DNA from: Mytilisepta virgata
Taxonomy: Eukaryota > Mollusca > Bivalvia > Mytilida > Mytilidae
Assembly: GCA_028015205.1 (NCBI GenBank)
Contig: CM051519.1
Span: 80,931,539 to 80,995,538 of the forward strand
DNA: 64,000 nt
Direction of reading: 5' to 3'
Every line of letters starts with the position of its first letter. Position 1 is the stretch's first letter. Under the pieces are notes generated by a model, which did not search any database, had not been told where the DNA came from, and saw nothing but the letters and a program-made list of their open reading frames with translations. This document shows, in pieces, positions 22,464-32,126 of this stretch. The position numbers and the translations under genes were made by a program.

Positions 22464-24607
22464 CTTTTTAGCTCACCTGACCCAAAGGGTCAAGTGAGCT
22501 TTTCTCATCACTTGGCGTCCGTCGTCCGTCGTCCGTCGTCGTCCGTCGTCCGTCGTCGTCCGTTAACTTTTACAAAAATCTTCTCCTCTGAAACTACTGG
22601 GCCAAATTGAACCAAACTTGGCCACAAGCATCATTAGGGTATCTAGTTTAAAAAATGTGTCCGATGACCCCGCCTGCCAACCAACATGGCCGACATGGCT
22701 AAAAATAGAACATAGGGGTAAACTGCAGTTTTTGTCTTATATCTCAAAAACTAAAGCAATTAGAGCAAAACTGACAGGGGTAAAAATGTTCATCAGGTCA
22801 AGATCTACCTGTCATGAAATTTTCAGACGAATCGGTCAACCTTTTGTTGGGTTATTGCCCCTGAATTGTTAATTTTAAGGAAATTTTGCAGTTTTAGGTT
22901 ATTATCTTGAATATTATTATAGATAAAGACAAATTGTAAACAGAAAAAATGTTCAACAAAGTAAGATCTACAAATAAGTCAACATGACCAAAATCATTGA
23001 TTGACCCCTTATAGGAGTTTTTGCCCTTTAAAGACGGCACCCAGCGTAAACTTTCCTTTAAAGATCTTTTCCTCTGAAACCACTGGGCCGTTTGAGACCA
23101 AACTTTGGTGGAATGGTCCTTGGGTGGCTCCCTTCCAAAATTATGTCTGGCATCCCTGACTTCCAACCGAGATGGCTGCTGTTACTAAAAATAGAAAAAA
23201 AGGGGGGTGACTTTCAAAAATCTTCTTATATGAAACTACAAGTCCAGTTGGAACCAAAGTTGGCAGTAATAGTTCTTAGGAGGTTCTCTTTCAGAAATAT
23301 GTCCAATGACCCGAACTGTTAACCAAGATGGCCCCCACAGCCGAACATAGTTTAACATAGGGCCCTATGGGAAGATTCATTGAAAAATCTTTTTGTCTTA
23401 AACCACTTGACCAATTGGAACCAGACTTGGCAGCAATGGTCCTTAGATGGTCCTCTTACACAGGTGTGTCCGATGACCCGGACTGTCAACCAAGATGACC
23501 GCCACAACCGAACTTAGTTTAACATAGGGCCCTATAGGAAAATTCATTGAAAAATCTTCTTGTCTGAAACCACTTGACATATTGGAGCAGGACTTGGTGG
23601 CATTGGTCCTTAGGAGGTCCTTTTTCAGACGTGTCTGATTTCGTGGACTGTGAACCAAGATGACTGCCACAGCAAAACTTAGTTTAACATAGGACCCTAT
23701 GGGAAATTCACTCAAAAATCTTCTCGTCTGAAACCACTAAGCCAATTAGAATTAGACTTGGTAGCAATGGTCCTTAGATGGTCCTCTTTCAGAATTTTGT
23801 GTGATGACCCAGACTGTCAACCATGATGGCGCCACAACCGAACTTAGTTTAACATAGGGCCCTATAGGAAAATTCATTGAAAAATCTTCTTGTCTAAAAC
23901 CACTTGACATATTGGAGGACTTGGCGACATTGATCCTTAGGAGGTCCTTTTTCAGAAATGTGTCTGTTTTCGTGGACTGTGAACCAAGATAGCCGCCACA
24001 GCAGAACTTAGTTTAACATAGGACCCTATGGGAAATTCACTCAAAAATCTTCTCGTCTGAAACCATTAAGCCAATTAGAATTAGACTTGGTAGCAATGGT
24101 CCTTAGATGGTCCTCTTTCAGAATTTTGTGTGATGACCCAGACTGTCAACCAAGATGGCCGCCACACCTGAACTTAGTTTAACATAGGGCCCTATGGAAA
24201 AATTCATTGAAAAATCTTCTTGTCTGAAACCACTTGACATATTGGAGCCAGACTTGGCAGCATTGGTCCTTAGGAGGTCTTCTTTCAGAAATATGTCCGA
24301 TCACCCGGATTGTCAACCAAGATGGCTGCCACACCTAACTTTGTTAAATATTGGACCCTATAGGAAAATTCATTTAAAAATCTTCTTGTCTGAAACTGCT
24401 TAGCCAGTTGGAACAAGACTTAGCAGAAATGGTCCTTAGATGGTTCTCTTTTAGAAATGCATCTGTTGACCTGGACTAAACCAAGATGACTGCCACAGCT
24501 GCAATTAGTTAAACATAGAATCCTATAGAACACTTAAATTTTTAGGTCTGCTCAAGGTGAAAAGTTAAATCCAGGTGAGCGATACAGGCTCTTGAGAGCC
24601 TCTAGTT
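22464..24607 (+). repeat. Composite repeat with ~165-bp tandem units, copy C
   Basis: The most complete copy. Head TTTTTAGCTCACCTGACCC, then a GTCCGTCGTC microsatellite (22508-22562), a unique-looking 300 bases also present in copy A (15200-15500), then about nine units of about 165 bases with 'aaccaagatgg' markers near 23323, 23490, 23656, 23818, 23983, 24147, 24313 and 24476. The tail is CAGGTGAGCGATACAGGCTC and GAGAGCCTC. Units 23480-23650, 23820-23985 and their neighbours form a two-unit higher-order pattern. Open frames in it are repeat artefacts. Confidence 0.88.
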
Positions 24608-24615
24608 TAATTTTT

Positions 24616-25833
24616 CCTCTATATATTCTATATAAATCCATAAATTTTCAAACAATTATTCTGAAACCATTTCTTAACCGATTTTCATCAAATTTTTCCA
24701 TTAAATTCATAAATATTAACAATTTCTTCTTATAACTATGACATAACTTTTGAAATTTTAGTTTTTGAGAATTAACAGTTTAAACACAAATTCCATTTGT
24801 TGACGTCACAATTTACTATATGTATATAGTATAATTGTGACGTCAAAATTAAACTATGATCTGTCTTTAAGGTAACAGGTACGTGAATGGGCTGTCTGAC
24901 GGATTTTTATGAAATTTTGCAAGCAATTAGAGCATGTGGAATTGCATATGAATATCGAAAAAATATATAAGTAACTTTTACACTTTCGGATATATAGCAA
25001 ATTGAATATTCTGTAGAAAGAAGTACAAATGTATAGGATACACGTAAATATCGCAAAAAATATTGAAAAAATTTATTTTAAATTGCCTTTTCTCAAAAAC
25101 GTGTCCTACGAATTTTCTTTAAAATTGATATGTTATTGCCACTAAAATTTCCTTTTTATTGATATGAAAGCTATAGGGGGTCACCGAATTCGTTTTTGCA
25201 GTATAAATCATCCAAGTGTCTGTGCAATACCTAAAAACGACGGTCGAAAAATAAGATTTAGAGCCACGACGTCACGATTATTTTTGCCTTTTCGGCGCTA
25301 TTTCCACGCTGTACAGCAGATTCAACTATCCATACTCAAAAAACGAATTCGGTGACCCCCTATAAATTTTATATCAATAAAACGGAAATTCCAGTAGCAA
25401 AAACATATCATTTTTAAAGAAAATTCGAAGGACAGGATTTCGAGAAATGTTAATTTGTAGTCAAAATTGCTGAACTTTTTTACGATATTTACGTGTATTA
25501 TATATATTTGTACTACTATTTTCTGGATATTTAATTTGCTATATCTCAGAAAGTGTAAAAGTTATATATATAATTTTTTCGATGTTCTTGTGCAGTTCCT
25601 CATGCTCTAGTTGTATGCAAAATTTCATAAAATTCCGTGAGATTATCCATTTACGTACCTGTCACCTTAAATTATGAATTCTAGAAAACTAATCAATAAA
25701 AAATTATGATATTATTATTATAAGAAACTGTTCATATTTCTGAATTTAATGGTGGAAATTTGATGAAAATCTGTCAATGGCTTCAGAATAATTTTTTCAA
25801 AATTTTTGGATTTATATAAAATATATAGGGGGG
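24616..25833. repeat. 1.2-kb foldback element with ~550-bp inverted arms
   Basis: The left arm starts CTATATATTCTATATAAATCC and the right arm ends GGATTTATATAAAATATATAGG. Complementary segments can be followed inward: TTCTGAAACCATT against AATGGCTTCAGAA, ACTTTTACACTTTC against GAAAGTGTAAAAGT, TACACGTAAATATCG against CGATATTTACGTGTA, and near the centre AGGGGGTCACCGAATTCGTTTTT against AAAAACGAATTCGGTGACCCCCT. The loop is about 25205-25335. The left arm carries an extra palindrome at 24800-24846. No transposase is seen, so it is non-autonomous. The frame at 25164-25355 is loop sequence, not a gene. Confidence 0.88.
24800..24846. repeat. Short palindrome with two TGACGTCA sites
   Basis: TTGACGTCACAATT at the left pairs with AATTGTGACGTCAA at the right around a TA-rich centre. 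Each end carries TGACGTCA, the CRE core, but this is most simply a by-product of the palindrome. It is present only in the left arm of the foldback, so it was probably inserted later. Confidence 0.75.
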
Positions 25834-26149
25834 AAATAAAACCACATACTCTAATATATCCAACATCTCCGTCCGTCAGGCTTCCTGTCCATCTGTCCGT
25901 CTAAGTAAAAGTTCAGAGCAAGACCCTGGTAGATTTTCCTAGTATTTAGAGATTTTATGTTCAGAGATTGACAAGACATTTCAAATTGCATTGTATAACC
26001 ATTAAAACACCCTGGATGATACACAGCCTTTATTCTGCTTTTTGGTCAGGTTGTCACTTTTTGACACAAACCCCATTCCTATTCTTCATTCTACTTCATT
26101 TTTTCAGAACATGTTATTACACTACATCGAAAATAATCATTAAAAAATC

Positions 26150-26725
26150 GGCGGAGAACATTTTAGCGGATTTATAGGACAATTTAGCGGAAAAAATGGA
26201 CCTTTTAGCGGAAATTGTGGACATTTTAGCGAAAGATTTAAAGGACAATTTAGCACAATTTAAAATATTATTCGGACATTTTAGCGGAAGAATTTAGTCA
26301 TTAAGCATCTACCTCTTCCGTTAATCAGACGAGCGAAAGTTGGATTTTGAGCAGGATAGAGTTCACTTTAATAAAGTTATTGTTTAAAAACCAATCACTA
26401 TTATAATCTCAAGTGAGCACAAAAAGCAAGATATTTACAATATTTGCAAATCAACATGGGCTCTGTATTGGACTAAATCCAACACTGCAGACATAGTGGT
26501 CCTTACTAATGTCACTAATGCTGAAAATTTCTTGTTTTCTGCATCATACTAGGTGATCTAGGGCAACTGACATGAAGTCTTCTCCTGCAAATAATAAATA
26601 AAATCAATAAAAAGTTACATGTAAAAAGGCTCCGCTAAAATGTCCATTGAATTTGTACAGGTAAAAAAATTTTCTTCCGCTAAAATGTCCATTCACACCT
26701 TTAGAAAATCTGCTAAAATGTCCTG
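26150..26725. repeat. Inverted-repeat element with subterminal GGACATTTTAGCGGA motifs
   Basis: The left end carries five to six forward copies or variants of GGACATTTTAGCGGA (26156-26292). The right end carries three in reverse as TCCGCTAAAATGTCC (26630-26722). The inner pair GGACATTTTAGCGGAAGAA (26274-26292) and its complement (26672-26690) is perfect over 19 bases. Clustered subterminal motifs in opposite orientation are typical of non-autonomous DNA transposons. Confidence 0.75.
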
Positions 26726-27286
26726 CGTCCTAAAAATAACTCGCTCAATCGGTAATAACACTGCACAATCACGGGCTATTACTAGTGTATTAAATAATTC
26801 CCACTGGACGTTAAAAAATAATTCATTCATCCATCATTTTGCTTCGTAATTATATTTAAACTAACATTATATAGTAGAATATTTTGGACTGTTGCTGATA
26901 GTCTTGTAAAAAAAAGGGCATTTGGCTTAAAATAAGAATGACCTTTTTTCCTACATGGCCACCGAGGAATACCAGACTATTCATTACTTTTAAGAAATAT
27001 ATTCAAATTGCAATTTGAAAAACGATGTCGATGGATTTTCTGGTTTTATTGAATTTATTATGCATTATTTGAAAATTTATATAAAACAAATATTTGAAAA
27101 AAAAATTAACGTTGTTGAGTTTTAACAAAAAATTCTTCATTTTATCCATCAGTCTCTCCTGTATTTCCAACAGGATTGAAAATTACAGTTTGAATATATT
27201 TTTCTTCCCTTTAAAGCAGTTTAATTCCAATCGATATCCATCACATAGTTCTAAAATTTAAATTTGAATATATTTTTCAGCTACCT
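26726..27286 (+). other. 5' flank and probable 5'UTR intron end of the DUF268 gene
   Basis: AT-rich. A pyrimidine-rich AATATATTTTTCAG ends at 27280, six bases before the ATG, and looks like a splice acceptor. This implies a non-coding first exon upstream that I cannot locate. Confidence 0.5.
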
Positions 27287-28369
27287 ATGTACCAGAGTAC
27301 TACAGTCCTTAACAAGTTAGACATGTCTCGTAACACCTTAAAACGGATTATTCTTGTTTTGATGTCTATAGTGGTAGTTATTGTTTTTTTCCTGAACTGT
27401 ACTTACAAGACCAATGATAGTGAAACTTATATTTATGGTGCCTTACTAAGTGAACATAACACTGTTTCAACGACTTTTGGCCTTTTTAATCTTACTCCGA
27501 TAGAGAAAATTCGTCGGGATTGTGGCGAACTTTGTAATACCGATCGACCCGGCAACCCGGGACCATTTTTTGATCACATCACTGCAAAAGTAAATTGTGA
27601 AAAACTTTTTAAGAATCCATATATTGATCGTGAACATGGATTAGTAAAAGCACCAACGGAAATACCAAAAGTTTTATGGAATGAATTTACAATGAACAAT
27701 CGACTAGAAGTCTTTAGTTATTATTTTGATGAACATTCTCTGGGGAAGCGAAAACATATATCAGTACCAGTATGGACAAAATCTGGTATCCATGACTTGA
27801 TGGCACAAGCACAACGGGGAAAACTTCCCGGAAATTACGGAATAAACAATACAAATGCTCTTCGTGATGGCCTCAAACACGCTCCAGGAGTAAAGGGTGG
27901 CCGAGTTTTAGTCATTGGATCTGTAAAACCCTGGGCTGAGGCATGTGTTCTTGAAGCTGGGGCTCGTGAAATAGTTACTTTAGAGTACGGAAAAATTGTT
28001 TCTAAAATTCCGAATGTTAAAACAATGGTTCCATACGAGTTCCGAATGGCATATCTGAACGGTACTTTAGGAGAATTTGATGCAGTAGTTACATTTAGCT
28101 CTGTTGAACACTCGGGGCTAGGACGATATGGGGATGCATTAAATCCGTGGGGTGACATTATAGCTATAGCAAGAGGTTGGTGTGTGACAAAATCCGGTGG
28201 TTCTCTTACAATTGGAGTAGAATACAATGACAATATGGATTATATACGCTTTAATGCCGATCGTTGTTACGGCAAGATTAGATATCCGTATCTTACAACT
28301 AACTGGAAACAACACTATAGAGGTTTCTCCGGGAAAGGCATACAAAGAGTTCATGTGTTCATAAAATAA
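27287..28369 (+). CDS. DUF268 family protein, predicted type II membrane methyltransferase-like enzyme
   Basis: 360 residues in one coding exon. A short basic N-terminus (SRNTLKR) precedes a hydrophobic anchor at 21-36, then a lumenal region with potential N-glycosylation sites (NCT at 37, NLT near 68). The C-terminal half matches DUF268: VLVIGSVKPWAEACVLEAGA from 207, then LEYG, then FDAVVTFSSVEHSG (264-277), LNPWGD (285-290) and GGSLTIGVEYND. The first motif resembles the glycine-rich S-adenosylmethionine loop of Rossmann methyltransferases, and VEHSG is the most conserved element of the family. The function is not established; a Golgi glycan methyltransferase is my inference from fold, topology and neighbours. 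A second in-frame Met (27323) lies just before the anchor and could be the start. A splice acceptor precedes the start. Confidence 0.9.
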   Translation: MYQSTTVLNKLDMSRNTLKRIILVLMSIVVVIVFFLNCTYKTNDSETYIYGALLSEHNTVSTTFGLFNLTPIEKIRRDCGELCNTDRPGNPGPFFDHITAKVNCEKLFKNPYIDREHGLVKAPTEIPKVLWNEFTMNNRLEVFSYYFDEHSLGKRKHISVPVWTKSGIHDLMAQAQRGKLPGNYGINNTNALRDGLKHAPGVKGGRVLVIGSVKPWAEACVLEAGAREIVTLEYGKIVSKIPNVKTMVPYEFRMAYLNGTLGEFDAVVTFSSVEHSGLGRYGDALNPWGDIIAIARGWCVTKSGGSLTIGVEYNDNMDYIRFNADRCYGKIRYPYLTTNWKQHYRGFSGKGIQRVHVFIK

Positions 28370-28557
28370 ATATATTTTGCTAGATTTTTTTTAAATTTTA
28401 TTTTGATGGGATTTTGCCAGTCTAAATAGCTCAGTTATCAAATTTTTAAGTCGGTTTCATTTATCTTAGATAATGGATTTTACTATTTAGCAGCTTTTGA
28501 AAACAAAGTATTAAATGTTTGGTTCCATTGTACATTTTCGTCAGACCCTTGTAAGTC

Positions 28558-28563
28558 AATAAA
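28558..28563 (+). promoter_or_regulatory. Candidate poly(A) signal of the DUF268 gene
   Basis: AATAAA about 190 bases after the stop codon, the first canonical hexamer downstream on this strand. Not verified by transcript data. Confidence 0.45.
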
Positions 28564-29630
28564 AGGTCCAATATTAGAAATGTACGATCAACCAATCCCG
28601 GAGTTTACTAAATTTAAGCTTTCTCAAGAAAAGTATTTTCTGATATTTATATATTTCAGTGGACTGTTATTTTGTAACCATTGTACTTTTTTGCTTTTGG
28701 TTACCCAATTTAGATTGCTAAAAACGAAATCAATCGATTCTTCATATGTACAATAGATCTATATTTTGAAACCTTGATCTTTTTATCATTCAAGAGAACT
28801 GAAACAGACTTCAGGTCCATCGTTAAATTTGATAATTCAACTATAGACATTTTTTTTTAAACTGTAGATTACCCTTTTCATTTGTTTCCTCGATTGGAAA
28901 GATCTATAAGTATTCTTCAAACTGAGCCATCAATGGAGATTTTTGGTTTAGAAATAAATTAAGTTTCTGATAACATGTTTTGCAAAATCTATCTAAAATG
29001 ACCAAGCAGGACTTAGATGGTTCAAAAATTCAAAATTGTGACCGGGGATACCGACGTTGGAAAATATTTCCTTGCTGAATGTTTAAATGGGGTGACATAA
29101 TTGCTGTAGCAAGACCTTGGACCTGTATATATGTCATTACTAAAAAATAGATAAATAAGTAACAAAAAATATGTAGAAATCAACACTAGCTGAAGCTACT
29201 GGACAAGTAAGACAAATTGGCGGTTGCCATTTCAAAATTGTTTCCAATGGTCGAAAGATGAACACATGTGGTGCGTTACAAAAAAGAAATTAAATAGAGG
29301 TGAGCCATAGGGATTTGGCTTAAAATTGTATTAGATAGTAAACCAAGAGAGAAATTTAATTTAACGTAGGACTAAATAGAAATATTCACTTTAAGATCTA
29401 ATTGAGTAAAACAGAACCTTACTTTGGTCGAATGGTTATTTGTTGAACCCATGGCAGTGGTATCCGATTACCCTGATAATAAAAATGTGGTCGTTTCAGC
29501 CGATCTTAGTTTAGAATAATACCTTTATGGGGTACTTTCCATGTATTTCTATCACCCATTACTATAAATTTTGCGTTTTCAGCAGACGCAACCCCCAATG
29601 ATGCATTCGCATTGCGTCAGTCATCTGACG
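28564..29630. other. Intergenic; only the DUF268 remnant is recognisable
   Basis: AT-rich sequence, with parts of 29160-29560 resembling diverged 165-bp repeat units ('aggtgagccatag', 'gtttaatttaacgtaggac'). No additional exon is supported. Confidence 0.4.
29081..29155 (+). pseudogene. Short remnant of a DUF268 paralogue
   Basis: GGGGTGACATAATTGCTGTA and the next 12 bases match the intact gene's segment near 28149 at 27 of 32 positions, and read WGDIIAVARPW against WGDIIAIARGW. The similarity fades after VITK and a stop follows. Upstream sequence does not obviously continue the match. A tandem duplicate that decayed is the simplest explanation. Confidence 0.6.
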
Positions 29631-30080
29631 GTCGTCGTCGTAATTTGCCTTCAAAAATCGTCTCGTTAAGCAACTGGGCCAATTAGAGTCAAACTTTGGT
29701 TTAATGGTTTTTAGGTGACCCCTTTCAAATTTGTGTCCCAGTGGTCCGAAGTTTTTGACCTTGAATCAGGATGGCTGCAGTTACTGAAAATAGAAAAAAT
29801 GAGGCAAATATACTGAAAAAACCTGAAACTACTCGGCCAAACGCTGTGGATTATTCCTTAGATGGTCCTCGAATTCACAATTCAAATTTTGACAGCCTAG
29901 TTGCATTAGATGGTCCTTGAATTCAAAATTCAAGTGTCGACAACCCAGTTGCATATTACTATTGTTCACCGAATTGACAAAATGAGACCAAGGGTTGGAA
30001 GAAAAATCCTCGGTGGCCTTTTTTCACATTTTTCAGGGGACCAAACCTTGAAACTTGGTCGCAGTTACTATAAATAAATT
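29630..30080 (+). repeat. Diverged 165-bp-unit repeat fragment
   Basis: Contains 'ggtcgtcgtcgtaatttg', 'gggccaattagagtcaaactttgg', 'ggatggctgcagttactgaaaatag' and 'ggaccaaaccttgaaacttgg', all words of the A and C arrays. About 2.5 degenerate units. Confidence 0.6.
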
Positions 30081-30089
30081 TAATGGCTG

Positions 30090-30735
30090 TCAGGAGTCTG
30101 TATAGCACAGATCCCCAAGAAGATATACATTATCTTTAGAAGAAATTTAGGAAACTTGAGAGAAATACCGCTGATTTTTTAACAGATGTATAAATGCAAA
30201 GTTTAAACAGCCATACGCGATCTTTAAAATGGATATCTCATAGGCCATTACACCTTTAACTATTGGGAATATTTTTCGTAATGATTCGAGATATGCTTAT
30301 ACACATCATTTGGGTCATCTATAGACAAATTAATGCAATTTTTATTGGCTTAGCCTTTTTATTGTTTCTACATAATAGTATAAAGAAGAAAAGGTCAAAA
30401 ATAAAGATTTTAACTAATTATCAATGTCAGGTGTCCAGGATATCCATGTCGGTCAGATATTATGCTTTTACCTTTAGAAAGAAGTTAAGAAACTGAGAAA
30501 AATACCCCTGATTTCAATCACATATGTCCTTATTTTGTTTGACTACTTTTAACATACATGTATATGTAAAAGCAAGGTTTCAATAGGCACACGCAATTTG
30601 AAAAAAAAATAATTAAAAATCTTAGAATTTCTGTCCTATGTATAAAGTTGTGTATTGACATGGACATTTTCACAATTGAGCAAAACTGCAAGTAATTCGA
30701 CGAAATATGCTTATCTTACATATATATATGCATCA
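30090..30735. repeat. Imperfect direct duplication of ~370 bp
   Basis: The segment from 'tttagaagaaatttaggaaac' (about 30135) through 'cgagatatgcttatacac' (30300) reappears from 'tttagaaagaagttaagaaac' (about 30474) through 'cgaaatatgcttatcttac' (30720). Both include 'ataccc-ctgattt' and 'taaa-gcaa-gttt'. No gene is present. Confidence 0.55.
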
Positions 30736-30751
30736 AAATTGTGTCATCATA

Positions 30752-31006
30752 GAATAATTTAATATTGGATGTAACGCATCATTTGATTGGTCAAATTCTT
30801 TTCGTCTATCATATTTTCTAATATGACGTCATTAAAGGGAATCCCGACGCTTTAGACGTAAAAAACCGTTGGAATTGACAGTAAAAAATTTTCAGTCTAT
30901 TCGAAATACCTCAACGCACATGGTGCACACTTTCAAATATTAAGTGTGCACCACGTGATTGAGGTTATTTCTTCATTTACTGTAAATAATTAGTCAGTCC
31001 TTAATA
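30752..31006 (+). mobile_element. MITE-like element, copy 1
   Basis: ATAATTTAATATTGGATGTA and the following 'acgcatcatttgatt' match the reverse complement of 63061-63095 with a single mismatch over about 34 bases. Both copies end near 'gaggttatttcttcat-ac-gtaaa'. Inside, CCTCAACGCACATGGTGCACAC pairs with GTGTGCACCACGTGATTGAGG. Short, non-coding and present twice in the window in opposite orientation. Confidence 0.6.
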
Positions 31007-31174
31007 TTGGCTTATACTTTTTACCGCCTTATTATGGTTTCCACAAAAATATAACAAAACAATTGCAAAACAAGAATTTTACCGATTTTCAAAGTCAAGT
31101 TCAAGTGTCTAAGATATCAATGTCAGTCAGCTCCGAAGACAACGAAATTATAATCATTATAAGTTAGGTAAAGT

Positions 31175-31520
31175 TCAGAAATAACAAAGAGAACGGGATA
31201 TTCGAAGGAGGGGAAAATCGAAAAAACTGACAAACTCGGAGAACAACGAAGACCAGACCAAAACAATACATGCACTACAATTGAAAACTAAAAACACATG
31301 AACAACACGGACCCCACCAAAAAAAAAAAACGGCGGTAGACTCAGGTGCTTCTGAAGAGTAAGCTGTCTCTGCTTCCTGCAGGACACCCGCCATGCTGCC
31401 CATGTCAAATCCGGTATGAGGAAGGGCCGATACCATCAATGGAATAGGTCCATTTTCATTTGGGAAACGGTTTTTTTTCATACCTATCAACGAAGTCATG
31501 ATGACGTCCATAAAACTTTA
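31175..31520 (-). repeat. Decayed copy of the 'GAVYGAGTAYPSGAP' repeat family
   Basis: On the minus strand it keeps 'gcagagacagcttactcttcagaagcacctgag', followed by 'gtgttgttcatgtgttttttagttttcaa', the same order as 13880-13990. The upstream half is diverged. No intact frame. Confidence 0.5.
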
Positions 31521-32078
31521 ATAAGGATGACTACAACTTAGGAGCAACATACCCCTGTCTGGGCAACTTTACACCCATAAAGCTCAAACAATACAACAAT
31601 TAAACACAATACAACATATATTATACAAAAAACTGAACACAATATATAAGAATATAATATAAGAACGTTGAAGGTACGTAGAACACAATCCGACAAAGGC
31701 CACAAAACCTGTATATGAAAATAATTGATCAAAAACTCAATAATAGGAAAAAATCAGGATTAAATATTGCCTGAAATCAAACAGTGCTGAAACAAACAAA
31801 AATCTAGATTCATGAATGGTCCAAACAAAATTCAAGGATCGGAAATAAATTTTTTGACAGTCTCAACCTTGCTCCTATTTTGTAAGAGAACATGCACATT
31901 GTACCTTACTGTGAAGTATAATTTCAGTTGGTTTAATTTGGGTTCAGTGAAGGTCATAACGCAAATTTGGTCCTCTACATGTGATTTGCAGGTAAGGTCA
32001 CCGAATAGCAAACTATAAAGAATTCTCTATCTGTTTTGTTTAGCATACATTAAATTTCCCTTCTTTTTTACATTTCAG
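31521..32078 (+). other. Intergenic and probable 5'UTR intron end of the sugar-transferase gene
   Basis: No exon is seen. TTTTTTACATTTCAG ends at 32078, a strong pyrimidine tract and acceptor 48 bases before the ATG, implying an upstream non-coding exon. Confidence 0.45.
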
Positions 32079-32126
32079 AGGATGTATTTTTAAACACTTT
32101 CACGACCTGGCAACAATGTATTAACG

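Noticed and set aside
22508..22562. GTCCGTCGTC repeats suspected to be a CRISPR-like array
   Set aside because: A simple microsatellite inside a dispersed eukaryotic repeat; no spacers and the genome is animal.
27835..28233. Minus-strand 132-residue frame
   Set aside because: Antisense shadow of the DUF268 coding exon.
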